From a virus, in IMG/VR virus record IMGVR_UViG_3300011116_000615, positions 1-23,869 of that record: a stretch of 23,869 bases of DNA; one strand, 5' to 3'. This document shows positions 1 through 6,126 of this stretch, piece by piece (the stretch's first letter is position 1; each line of letters starts with the position of its first letter). The position numbers and the translations under genes are program-made. Below the pieces are notes generated by a model. The model had not been told where the DNA came from. It searched no databases and saw only the letters and a program-made list of their open reading frames with translations.

Positions 1-78
1 GAGGCGGAGATACCACATGACAATGCAACTGCCGCAACTTCTACTATCTTTATACAAGTGTTTCAAAAATTGAGATGA
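1..78 (+). CDS. C-terminal end of an unidentified early-region protein (partial)
   Basis: The frame starting at base 1 is open for 25 codons and ends at TGA 76-78, giving the tail IFIQVFQKLR. The start lies outside the window. A hairpin terminator follows 12 bases after the stop, which supports this being the true end of a rightward gene. Nothing in 25 residues allows a functional call. Confidence 0.45.
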   Translation, partial: EAEIPHDNATAATSTIFIQVFQKLR

Positions 79-90
79 ATGACTCTATAT

Positions 91-118
91 GTGCCAGTAT
101 CTGCGCTGGCACTTTTTT
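91..118 (+). terminator. Intrinsic terminator
   Basis: GTGCCAG (91-97) pairs perfectly with CTGGCAC (106-112) around an 8-base loop and is followed by TTTTTT (113-118). It sits just after the stop of the partial left-edge gene and before the ATG at 141. An ATG at 75 would place this hairpin inside a coding region, so it argues for the later start of the next gene. Confidence 0.8.
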
Positions 119-140
119 AAACAAAGCAAAACCAATTGCC

Positions 141-380
141 ATGACCTTAGAGCAAGCTAAACAAGCATCCGAAATTTTACAGAAAATAGATAGAAATAAT
201 GAGATAATAAATAATTTAAAATTTAAAAAAACACATAACATACGATTTTGTAAAGTAGAAGCAAATGAAAGTGATTTTATTATTCTTGACAAAGAACTTA
301 TAGATACTATTTTGGATCATTCACTTCATGTCTTAACTGAAGAAATATGGGAATTGAAACAAGAACTTAAATTATTGTAA
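141..380 (+). CDS. Hypothetical protein, 79 aa, helical
   Basis: The frame is open from ATG 75, but bases 91-118 form a terminator hairpin, so I choose ATG 141. It follows the A-rich leader AACAAAGCAAAACCAATTGCC, similar to leaders of neighbouring genes. The protein begins MTLEQAKQASEILQKID and ends with an amphipathic helix around residues 64-79 (VLTEEIWELKQELKLL), so it is probably mostly alpha-helical and soluble. There is no signal peptide or membrane segment. It is the first complete gene of the rightward early cluster. I do not recognise the family and assign no function. Confidence 0.7.
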   Translation: MTLEQAKQASEILQKIDRNNEIINNLKFKKTHNIRFCKVEANESDFIILDKELIDTILDHSLHVLTEEIWELKQELKLL

Positions 381-396
381 ATTTTAAAAAAGTAAA

Positions 397-732
397 ATGA
401 TTTATATATGTAAAAATTGCAGCTCGGAATCAAATAATATGGATTTTGGGGAGTATTGCGAAGATTGCGGAGATCTTACAAGGGAAAAAACAATGCCTAT
501 GAAAAGAGAATATACACATGATTTTATATGGCAAAAGTACATGGAAGATAAATGTCCCGTTTGCGATGGCAAAGTTGATTCTGATTCTCAATATTCGCAC
601 ACGGAAAATGGCGGTAAATGTATGGCAAAGTATTTTTCTTGCGAAAGTTGTTTCAGTCGCTATACCGTTGGATATAACAGAAGCCGTCAACCAATAATGT
701 GTGAAATAACATATAACGCTGTACACAAATAA
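397..732 (+). CDS. Double zinc-ribbon protein, 111 aa
   Basis: Ten cysteines lie in two zinc-ribbon-like sets: C5-x2-C8 with C21-x2-C24 at the N terminus, and C53-x2-C56 with C82-x2-C85 in the second half, with further Cys at 75 and 102. Such paired CxxC knuckles normally bind structural zinc. In phage proteins they can mediate nucleic-acid or protein contacts, but no catalytic motif is visible. The gene starts 16 bases after the previous stop behind an A-rich leader and ends 12 bases before the next ATG, so it is part of the same cluster. The zinc-ribbon reading is direct from sequence. A role in transcription or DNA transactions would be inference. Confidence 0.8.
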   Translation: MIYICKNCSSESNNMDFGEYCEDCGDLTREKTMPMKREYTHDFIWQKYMEDKCPVCDGKVDSDSQYSHTENGGKCMAKYFSCESCFSRYTVGYNRSRQPIMCEITYNAVHK

Positions 733-744
733 AACAAAATAAAC

Positions 745-1014
745 ATGGAAAATAATGAAATAGACCGATTAAAAATAGGCATACATTATGGTTTATTTGC
801 TGACCCTATAAGTGAGCAAATTAAAAACCAAGGATTTATTTGTGATGAAAAAATCAGAAAATTTGATAAGACATTTGATTCACTTCAAGTGTTAAGATTT
901 AATGATTTATTAACGGATGGTATGTATGATAAGATTTTAACAAAATTTCACAGACAAATAATTCGTCACGTTGCAAAGATAAATAAGTATAAAATTGAAG
1001 CAATTAGTAAATAA
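745..1014 (+). CDS. Hypothetical protein, 89 aa
   Basis: This is an ATG-initiated frame in the rightward cluster, preceded by the leader ATAAAACAAAATAAAC typical of this window. The product is basic towards its C terminus (KFHRQIIRHVAKINKYK around residues 67-83) and has no membrane segment or recognised motif. The charged, helical C-terminal half could bind nucleic acid, but this is only a guess from composition. The spacing of 12 bases upstream and 15 bases downstream fits a real gene in an operon. Confidence 0.7.
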   Translation: MENNEIDRLKIGIHYGLFADPISEQIKNQGFICDEKIRKFDKTFDSLQVLRFNDLLTDGMYDKILTKFHRQIIRHVAKINKYKIEAISK

Positions 1015-1029
1015 ACAAAACAAAGCAAA

Positions 1030-1251
1030 ATGAAAAATAACGAAACAAAGCCAAATGAACCAATTAATATAGTGGAATATAATAATAATTATATATCTAC
1101 AGGTCTAACCAAACGCGAATACTTTGCAGCAATGGCATTGCAAGGGTTGTTGGCAAATGACAGTGGATTAATTACAAGTAAAGCAAGAGATGCTGTAAAA
1201 GCTGCAGAGGCACTGATTGAGATATTAAACAAACCAAAATACGATGATTGA
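1030..1251 (+). CDS. Small phage protein, 73 aa (YFAAMALQGLLA type)
   Basis: The leader ACAAAACAAAGCAAA precedes the ATG. The central stretch KREYFAAMALQGLLAN followed by KARDAVKAAEALIEIL resembles a small protein widespread in tailed phages and prophages, which has a pattern of YFAA-A-QGLLA followed by a helix rich in Ala. The function of that family is not known to me. The N-terminal 25 residues are polar and Asn-rich. Its stop overlaps the start of a tiny membrane ORF (ATG 1244), suggesting translational coupling. Confidence 0.75.
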   Translation: MKNNETKPNEPINIVEYNNNYISTGLTKREYFAAMALQGLLANDSGLITSKARDAVKAAEALIEILNKPKYDD

Positions 1252-1339
1252 AAAGATAAAATCATTACTTATTGAAATATGCATTTTTCTTGCATGTGTT
1301 ATTTTAAAAGAACTAAACAAAACAAAACAAGATGTTTAA
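1244..1339 (+). CDS. Possible 31-aa single-span membrane micropeptide
   Basis: This short frame starts at ATG 1244 inside the end of the preceding gene (8-base overlap) and ends at TAA 1337-1339, again overlapping the next gene's ATG by 8 bases. The product has a hydrophobic core LLIEICIFLACVIL, enough for one membrane helix, flanked by Lys residues. The double overlap fits the tight packing of the cluster, and without it there would be an 80-base gap. The leader of the next gene (AACAAAACAAAACAAG) lies inside this frame, so part of the coding sequence may be coincidental. Function unknown. Confidence 0.4.
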   Translation: MIEKIKSLLIEICIFLACVILKELNKTKQDV

Positions 1340-2255
1340 ATTACCAAAAGAACATTTATCTGTATCACAAATAAACCTCTGGGAAAGCGACCCGATTGCC
1401 TACCAAAAGAAATATTTTATCGGCATTCCCGATCCTCCCTCCCCTTTCCTTGAATTTGGCAAACAGTTTGCAAAGGACATAGAGGATTATAGTAAAATTT
1501 TTTCAAGCAAAGAAATAACTCCAGAAAGAGATTTTAATTTTCCACCAAACTTTTTAGAAATTACTTTGCTTTATCCTCATGTAGAATACAAATTAGAGCA
1601 TGATTTTGGAGACTTTAAGATGCTAGGATATATTGACAATATGAGTAAAGATTATGAGCTCGTAGTTGACTTTAAGACCGGCACCGCTCCATGGTCAACA
1701 CAGCGACTGAAGGAATCTTTGCAGATGCAAACCTACTCGTTAATATTGTGGTATAAGTTTAACGTTATACCTACCTCTGTGATTAGCTATTGGAAAACAA
1801 AGTTACGAGGCAAAACATTGTCCTGGACTGGTGAGCATGAAAGTTTTATGTATGTGTTTAATATAGAAGAACTCACAGCCACAGAGGCAAGGATAAGAAA
1901 AGCAGCGAAAGAGATAAGTGAAGCATACGAAAGATATCAAAATAGTGCGATAGGTGAAAGATTCTTTAAATATGCTGAAATTACAAAGGAGTTAAAAGAA
2001 TTGGAAACAAAAAAAGAATTAATAAAAAGTGATTTAATTGATTTACTAAAGGATAATAAAATGGCTATGGATGTGCATGGCTCTTTAGTATCTTATTCTA
2101 CTTACCAAAGAAAGTCTTATTCATTTTCTAAAAACATAATAGACAAGGAATATGAAATAGAGCAGATGAAAAGAGAGGAGATAAACAGTGGTATAGCTGA
2201 AGAGAAAACAAAAACAGTCACACTTATATTAGTGAAAGATGAAGGAGTGGAATAG
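1332..2255 (+). CDS. PD-(D/E)XK nuclease, RecB/Cas4-like
   Basis: This 307-aa protein shows the layout of PD-(D/E)XK family exonucleases (PDDEXK_1/RecB type). An N-terminal LSVSQINLWESDP (residues 9-21) matches the helix with conserved S-x-N/L. GYIDNM (99-104) supplies D102, VVDFKTG (111-117) supplies D113 and K115, and QMQTYSL (131-137) is the downstream QxxxY element. The C-terminal 100 residues are charged and partly coiled-coil (KELKELETKKELIKSDLIDL). Enzymes of this class degrade or process double-stranded DNA ends, often with a phage single-strand annealing protein. No annealing protein was recognised beside it. The start follows the leader AACAAAACAAAACAAG. DNA exonuclease activity is inferred from the motifs. 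Confidence 0.85.
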   Translation: MFKLPKEHLSVSQINLWESDPIAYQKKYFIGIPDPPSPFLEFGKQFAKDIEDYSKIFSSKEITPERDFNFPPNFLEITLLYPHVEYKLEHDFGDFKMLGYIDNMSKDYELVVDFKTGTAPWSTQRLKESLQMQTYSLILWYKFNVIPTSVISYWKTKLRGKTLSWTGEHESFMYVFNIEELTATEARIRKAAKEISEAYERYQNSAIGERFFKYAEITKELKELETKKELIKSDLIDLLKDNKMAMDVHGSLVSYSTYQRKSYSFSKNIIDKEYEIEQMKREEINSGIAEEKTKTVTLILVKDEGVE

Positions 2256-2259
2256 CAAG

Positions 2260-2649
2260 ATGTTAGAAATACAGGCTTTCTGCGACGAAGTAAACGCCTG
2301 GATAAGTACAGCTCCATCGGCAGAGATGTTGGATGAATGCGATGAATACCTTCGACAGTTATCTGCCTACTATTCAAGGTACACAGTGATAAGCGGAATG
2401 AATGAAAGTATCTTCGCTCAAATGATGATGATTTGTATTAGAGATATGCCAGAGGAGGAGTATAAAAGAATAAAGCACTCTTCTACTTTGACTGATTATT
2501 ATGTAAAAGGAATATACCCTAAAGCTACTGCAATTTTTGAGCAATGTAGAGCAGTGCAAAAGTTACTTTTAGTTACTTCTGATAATTACCGGACATTGCT
2601 TAGTAGCTTTAGGCAGGAAAGAATATTAGTAGGTCACATGACTACATAA
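2260..2649 (+). CDS. Hypothetical helical protein, 129 aa, possibly frameshifted at its 3' end
   Basis: I choose ATG 2260, five bases after the nuclease stop. An in-frame ATG at 2239 would overlap that gene by 17 bases and add seven residues. The product is mostly helical, with acidic EMLDECDEYLRQLSAYYS early and SDNYRTLLSSFRQERI near the end. I do not recognise a named family. The frame stops at TAA 2647, but the -1 frame is open from just after 2610 to TGA 2727-2729 and reads like protein (SRSHDYIRYLQTSELSEVYE). The gene may therefore continue past the stop if a base is missing in a short A run near 2618-2621, or if recoding occurs. Treat the 3' end as uncertain. Confidence 0.65.
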   Translation: MLEIQAFCDEVNAWISTAPSAEMLDECDEYLRQLSAYYSRYTVISGMNESIFAQMMMICIRDMPEEEYKRIKHSSTLTDYYVKGIYPKATAIFEQCRAVQKLLLVTSDNYRTLLSSFRQERILVGHMTT

Positions 2650-2823
2650 GATATTTGCAGACCTCGGAGTTAAGTGAAGTGTATGAGCGGATTAAACATT
2701 TCTTTCGGCTTAACTGCGTCAGAGGATGAATTGACAGCTCGGAAAGACGGCAAATTTTAAACCTTCTTCCTGCCCTCAGGAACATGGTTACCATTTCGGT
2801 GACGTCAACAAAATGATAAAAAC
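2650..2823 (+). other. Gene-poor stretch with protein-like fragments in shifting frames
   Basis: There is no complete ORF here, yet each segment has a plausible reading. The -1 frame of the preceding gene runs to 2729 (ERIKHFFRLN). The original frame has a 25-codon ORF from ATG 2683 to TAA 2760 (LTASEDELTARKDGKF). A third frame from 2735 to 2833 gives KPSSCPQEHGYHFGDVNKM. Joining them needs single-base changes, each possible at a short homopolymer (A3 near 2618, T3 near 2703, T4 at 2755-2758). This could be a decayed gene, sequence errors, or chance. The pieces are not claimed as separate genes. Confidence 0.35.
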
Positions 2824-2976
2824 ATGGAACTAATTATTTTAATATTACTAACTGCCTTTATTTTTGGTTCAACTGACAAATCAGAGTATCAAATTAAAAA
2901 AGAAGCAGATAAATTGCCTCCTTTTACAAAACAAGAAGCAATAAATTATTATTATAAAGAACTTTTAGGAAAATAA
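2824..2976 (+). CDS. Small protein with N-terminal membrane anchor, 50 aa
   Basis: ATG 2824 opens a 50-codon frame ending at TAA 2974-2976, 15 bases before the thyX start. Residues 1-14 (MELIILILLTAFIF) are strongly hydrophobic, like a signal anchor or export signal without a lipobox cysteine. The remainder is polar and Lys-rich (KKEADKLPPFTKQEAINYYY). It is the only sensible reading frame in this gap, and the upstream AACAAAATGATAAAAAC is A-rich like other leaders here. Function unknown. Confidence 0.55.
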   Translation: MELIILILLTAFIFGSTDKSEYQIKKEADKLPPFTKQEAINYYYKELLGK

Positions 2977-2991
2977 TTTAATGTTTAACAA

Positions 2992-3636
2992 ATGAAAGTA
3001 GAACTTTTAGAAATATTTGGAAATGATGACATGGTAGCCAATGCGGCCCGCGTTTCCTTCGGCAAAGAAGCCAGTAATTACACTGTGGAGCAGAATGAAA
3101 AGCTAATAAAATACCTTGCAGAGCATAATCACACCTCGCCCTTTCGACATCCACAGTTACAGTACCGGATCACCTGCCCTATCTATGTAGAAAGGCAGTT
3201 ATTTAAACACCAGGTAGGATTGACTGCCAATTCAATATCTGGTAGATATGTAGATTTTCAGGATAACTATTACAAGATAGAAGATTTTAGATTACAGAGC
3301 AAAAGTAGTAAGCAAGGCAGTGCAGGACATTTAGAAAGGTACGACAATGATGCAGCACTAATGATACAAGATGCTGTGATAAATTATTGTGCCACTGCCT
3401 ACCACGAGCTCTTGCAGCTGGGAGTAGCAAAGGAGCAAGCGCGTACTATTTTACCATTAAATTTAGAAACTACTTTTATTTGGACTGGCAGTTTATTAGC
3501 TTACATCAACTTTTGGAAGCTAAGAATTACACGAGATACACAATTAGAAACATTGCAAATAGCAATGGATATGTTATTTGAGTTAAAAAAGCGTACTAAT
3601 TGTTTTCAATATTCTTTAAAAGCATTTTATATATGA
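2992..3636 (+). CDS. thyX: Flavin-dependent thymidylate synthase ThyX
   Basis: ThyX makes dTMP from dUMP using methylene-tetrahydrofolate, FAD and NADPH. At 214 aa the length is normal. The N terminus has the usual AARVSFGK (residues 18-25) and HNHTSPFRHPQLQYRI (45-60). The signature normally written RHR-x7/8-S appears as K72-H73-Q74, then S83-G-R85-Y86, so both outer arginines are replaced, a variant I associate with phage ThyX proteins. The C-terminal ILPLNLETTFIWTGSLLA matches the family. Its TGA overlaps the next gene's ATG (ATGA), tying it to the diphosphohydrolase-domain protein. With the dCTP deaminase nearby, it fits a pathway from dCTP through dUMP to dTMP during phage DNA synthesis. 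Confidence 0.93.
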   Translation: MKVELLEIFGNDDMVANAARVSFGKEASNYTVEQNEKLIKYLAEHNHTSPFRHPQLQYRITCPIYVERQLFKHQVGLTANSISGRYVDFQDNYYKIEDFRLQSKSSKQGSAGHLERYDNDAALMIQDAVINYCATAYHELLQLGVAKEQARTILPLNLETTFIWTGSLLAYINFWKLRITRDTQLETLQIAMDMLFELKKRTNCFQYSLKAFYI

Positions 3637-3962
3637 AAGAATACGATGAAGTAAGAGGCCTTCGTTATAACTCCGATAAACTTCGCTACGACCTTATTCC
3701 AGCTCTTGCTAACCGCGAATATGCCAAAGTTTGGACACAGGCATTAGGCAAATATCCGGAGGGTAACTGGGAAAAGGGTATGCCATGGACAGAGGTCATA
3801 GCCAGTGCAATGAGGCACTTGGAATCGATAAGGCTAGGAGAGGACATTGACGAAGAATCAGGGCTACTACATGCCGCACACTTGCAAGCCAATGCTGCAA
3901 TGCTGACTGAATATTATTTTACTAAAAAGGAATTTGATAATCGTAAAAAATACGACTTATGA
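3633..3962 (+). CDS. dATP/dGTP diphosphohydrolase-domain protein (MazZ/MazG-like)
   Basis: The motif series GLRYNSDKLRYDLIP (near the N terminus), NWEKGMPW, ASAMRHLESIRLGEDIDEES and HAAHLQANAAML matches the phage family annotated as dATP/dGTP diphosphohydrolase N-terminal domain (formerly DUF5664). This all-alpha family is related to MazG-type NTP pyrophosphatases. The acidic and His residues of RHLESIRLGEDIDEESG probably hold the metal. I start at ATG 3633, which overlaps the thyX stop as ATGA. An in-frame ATG at 3600 would bury 36 bases in thyX. At 109 aa it is a single domain. It would convert purine dNTPs to dNMPs plus pyrophosphate. That activity is family knowledge, and its role here is inference. 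Confidence 0.85.
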   Translation: MKEYDEVRGLRYNSDKLRYDLIPALANREYAKVWTQALGKYPEGNWEKGMPWTEVIASAMRHLESIRLGEDIDEESGLLHAAHLQANAAMLTEYYFTKKEFDNRKKYDL

Positions 3963-4186
3963 AACAAACGGCAGTTGAATGGTTGGTGGAGAAAATTATA
4001 GAAAATGAATTAATTGATGTAAAGAATGGCCACCAATTTATACATTTACAAAGTATAGCCAAAGAAATGGAAAAGGAGCGGATAAGGCAAGCGTACAATG
4101 ATGGAAAAGCAGCTGTTATACATATTGAACAAAATATGTCGCTTGAAGAATATTACGATAAAAATTATAAAAACGAAACAAAATGA
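3959..4186 (+). CDS. Small conserved phage protein, 75 aa
   Basis: The sequence MKQTAVEWLVEKI, an acidic-basic middle (AKEMEKERIRQAYNDG) and a C-terminal EEYYDKNY form a pattern I associate with many Bacteroidota phages and prophages. No biochemical role is known to me. It is predicted soluble and helical. Its ATG overlaps the preceding TGA (ATGA) and its own stop overlaps the ATG of the dCTP deaminase by four bases, so it is translated as the middle gene of the nucleotide-metabolism cluster. The last codons (NETK) double as the A-rich leader AACGAAACAAA of the next gene. Confidence 0.8.
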   Translation: MKQTAVEWLVEKIIENELIDVKNGHQFIHLQSIAKEMEKERIRQAYNDGKAAVIHIEQNMSLEEYYDKNYKNETK

Positions 4187-4716
4187 TTTTAACCGACAAG
4201 ACAATTAACGACGAAATTAGTGAAGGAAACATCGTTATTGAGCCTTTTAATCCTGAATATTTAGGTACAAATAGCTACGATTTAACTCTTCATAACACAT
4301 TAATACTTTATACAGATAGTGTATTAGATGTAAGAAAGAAAAACCTAAGCGCACCAATGATTATTCCTCCAGAAGGATTGATACTCCAGCCCAATGTCAT
4401 TTACCTTGCCTCAACTGTGGAATATACAGAGACATTGCGCCATGTTCCAGTGATACAAGGAAAGTCATCATTAGGAAGATTAGGTTTATTTGTCCATGTG
4501 ACGGCTGGCTTTGGAGATGTAGGATTCAAAGGACATTGGACGTTGGAATTAATTGCTGTGCAAAGAATAAAGATTTATCCTGGAATAAAAATAGCGCAAA
4601 TAGTTTATCATGAAATTTCAGAGATGCCTAAAATAAGCTACGATAAAAAGGAGGATGCAAAGTATAGCAACCAGGGCAAAGATCCAGTAGCATCTAAAAA
4701 TTATTTAAATAAATAA
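4183..4716 (+). CDS. dcd: dCTP deaminase
   Basis: The 177-aa product carries the trimeric dUTPase/dCTP-deaminase fold signatures. These are LGTNSYDLTL (27-36), the nucleotide-binding GKSSLGRLGL (93-102, with S95/S96 and R99), HVTAGFGDVGFKGHWTLEL (105-123) containing the catalytic glutamate E122, and a C-terminal YSNQGKDPVASK that should close over the substrate. It deaminates dCTP to dUTP. Some relatives also hydrolyse to dUMP, and the sequence alone does not tell which. dUMP is the substrate of the ThyX encoded about 550 bases upstream, so the two enzymes probably act together to supply dTMP. The ATG overlaps the previous stop by four bases. Confidence 0.93.
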   Translation: MILTDKTINDEISEGNIVIEPFNPEYLGTNSYDLTLHNTLILYTDSVLDVRKKNLSAPMIIPPEGLILQPNVIYLASTVEYTETLRHVPVIQGKSSLGRLGLFVHVTAGFGDVGFKGHWTLELIAVQRIKIYPGIKIAQIVYHEISEMPKISYDKKEDAKYSNQGKDPVASKNYLNK

Positions 4717-4718
4717 CC

Positions 4719-4847
4719 ATGTTGACGAAAAACGAAAAAGAAAAATTAATAAAAGATGCTGCAAATATATTTGTGGCCGCTGGAGGCATTATAACACTTG
4801 CTTTCGCTATTTACTTTATTGTTGACTATTTAAAAAAATGGCACTAA
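4719..4847 (+). CDS. Small single-span membrane protein, 42 aa
   Basis: ATG 4719 begins two bases after the dcd stop. The product has a charged N terminus (MLTKNEKEKLIKDAAN), one clear membrane helix (IFVAAGGIITLAFAIYFIV) and a short basic tail (DYLKKWH). Its TAA (4845-4847) forms TAATG with the next gene's ATG at 4847, an arrangement repeated at many junctions in this phage. It fills what would otherwise be a 120-base gap. Function unknown; the positively charged tail would be cytoplasmic or periplasmic depending on topology. Confidence 0.6.
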   Translation: MLTKNEKEKLIKDAANIFVAAGGIITLAFAIYFIVDYLKKWH

Positions 4848-5029
4848 TGGAAGTTGAAATGAATAAATATGTGATTAAATTTGAAGATGGCAAAAGTGTG
4901 ACTGTAAGCGCAAAAAATTTAGAAGAAGCGATAAATAGGTTTAAAGAATTGCGGATAGAAACTGCCACTAAAGAGATAAGAGTAATGTCATCCTATGAAC
5001 TTTACAATAGACATAAAGCAAAGGAATAG
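4847..5029 (+). CDS. Hypothetical protein, 60 aa
   Basis: Three in-frame starts are possible: 4838, 4847 and 4859. I choose 4847 because it makes the TAATG overlap used elsewhere here; 4859 (MNKYVIKFEDGKSVTV) is also good. The product looks like one small alpha/beta unit: strand YVIKFEDGKSVTVSA, helix NLEEAINRFKEL, strand EIRVMSS. It is soluble and not assigned to a named family. It is the last gene before the 5062-5091 terminator. Confidence 0.7.
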   Translation: MEVEMNKYVIKFEDGKSVTVSAKNLEEAINRFKELRIETATKEIRVMSSYELYNRHKAKE

Positions 5030-5061
5030 CAATCATTTTTGGTAATTTAAGTTGTTTTCAG

Positions 5062-5091
5062 AGTGCGAAGATTTGCCTTCGCACTTTTTTT
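5062..5091 (+). terminator. Intrinsic terminator ending the nucleotide-metabolism cluster
   Basis: AGTGCGAAG (5062-5070) pairs perfectly with CTTCGCACT (5077-5085) around the 6-base loop ATTTGC, and a T run extends to 5091. It lies 33 bases after the stop of the 60-aa gene. Confidence 0.88.
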
Positions 5092-5134
5092 ATAATTATT
5101 TTAGATAAATATATACAAGTTATTTATTTTATAT

Positions 5135-5142
5135 TACTTTTG
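5135..5142 (+). promoter_or_regulatory. Candidate Bacteroidota-type promoter -7 element (TACTTTTG)
   Basis: TACTTTTG matches the Bacteroidota -7 consensus TAnnTTTG exactly. It lies between a strong terminator and the ATG at 5182, where a new promoter would be expected, about 40 bases before the start codon. I see no good TTTG/TTG -33 element upstream (the region is ACAAGTTATTTATT), so it may be weak, or need a phage or host activator. Confidence 0.5.
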
Positions 5143-5181
5143 TAATGTTATTTTAATAATCACTTTTAACACCACCACAAA

Positions 5182-6126
5182 ATGAAAAAGAATTTTAACA
5201 ATCAGACTTTTGAATGGCTATTTAATGACATCGCATCATCCATGCCAAAGATTATTTTTGTAGGTATAATTTTAACCTACCTTATCACAGCAGTACTTAA
5301 CGTGTATTTCCTTCCCCTTCCCCTTTTGCTTTCTATCCCTGCATCTCTCATGTTGCAGTTCGGCAGGTTCGCCATTGTATTTATTGACTTTTTAAATCCA
5401 AGTGAAAAACGCTCACCTTACCCTGCCAAAGTTGCGGCAGGTGCCACCGTAGTAGCATTGTTGGAATTGTATTTTTCAATTCAAGGCCAGGCAACAGGTG
5501 CGGAGTTTTATGCTATGTTTATTTTTATTAGCACTGTTATTTGCTTTGGATATTTCTTAGAAATACAATTCATCGAGAAAGGCATAGAAGCTTATGGTAT
5601 TGGCGTTAAAACACCAAGGAAGCGCAATACTACCAAAGCAAGTAAAGAGCCTGTTAGAATGAATCCTACAGTGCGTAGCGTTCAATTAGCCTTAGCTATC
5701 ATGTTAGTATTAGCTGTAACTACGGTAAATGGACAGAACAATCACTTTATGGCATATAATACCATGAGCCTTGAAAAGATAGGAAATAAGATGCTGGAAA
5801 GGTCTTATTATAGTGAAGCTGATAATAGCTATACAGTGGATACTATTCACTATGATATGTTATCCGGAATAAACTTGTGGGATGGCTATTCCAGGACAAC
5901 TTATGATAATTGCCTTTTTATGACTTATGGCACTCAAAATTTAATGTATTTCCCATTGATGGAATTATGGAAATATGGTAAAAAATATTATGACTATCAT
6001 GATTTACTTAAATTTGTAAGTAAATACGTTAAACGTAACTTCTTAAATAAAAAGATAAATTATGATGAAATTCATAGGCATCGATCCAGCCATGAGACTA
6101 AATGGGTTAGCAGTATGCGTGATTGA
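5182..6126 (+). CDS. Five-span membrane protein with C-terminal soluble domain, 314 aa
   Basis: Hydrophobic segments lie near residues 23-47, 48-70, 84-102, 109-128 and 165-184, the last preceded by a basic linker (KTPRKRNTTKASK). After this comes a 130-residue polar, Tyr-rich domain containing LWDGYSRTTYDNCLFMTYG. The fifth segment, QLALAIMLVLAVTTVNGQ, resembles a signal-peptide core. The gene begins a new transcription unit after the terminator and promoter candidate, behind CACCACCACAAA. Its 3' end overlaps the resolvase gene by 65 bases, unusually long for this window, so the last 22 residues may reflect a frameshift or a lost stop. I do not recognise the family. A role in altering the host envelope or excluding other phages would be speculation. 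Confidence 0.75.
   Translation: MKKNFNNQTFEWLFNDIASSMPKIIFVGIILTYLITAVLNVYFLPLPLLLSIPASLMLQFGRFAIVFIDFLNPSEKRSPYPAKVAAGATVVALLELYFSIQGQATGAEFYAMFIFISTVICFGYFLEIQFIEKGIEAYGIGVKTPRKRNTTKASKEPVRMNPTVRSVQLALAIMLVLAVTTVNGQNNHFMAYNTMSLEKIGNKMLERSYYSEADNSYTVDTIHYDMLSGINLWDGYSRTTYDNCLFMTYGTQNLMYFPLMELWKYGKKYYDYHDLLKFVSKYVKRNFLNKKINYDEIHRHRSSHETKWVSSMRD

Noticed and set aside
75-140. Earlier start (ATG 75) for the first complete gene
   Set aside because: The extra codons would cover a perfect hairpin with T run (91-118), clearly a terminator, and the A-rich leader precedes ATG 141.
3387-3581. 64-codon plus-strand ORF within thyX
   Set aside because: It is an out-of-frame shadow of a well-conserved ThyX region with no independent start context or motif.
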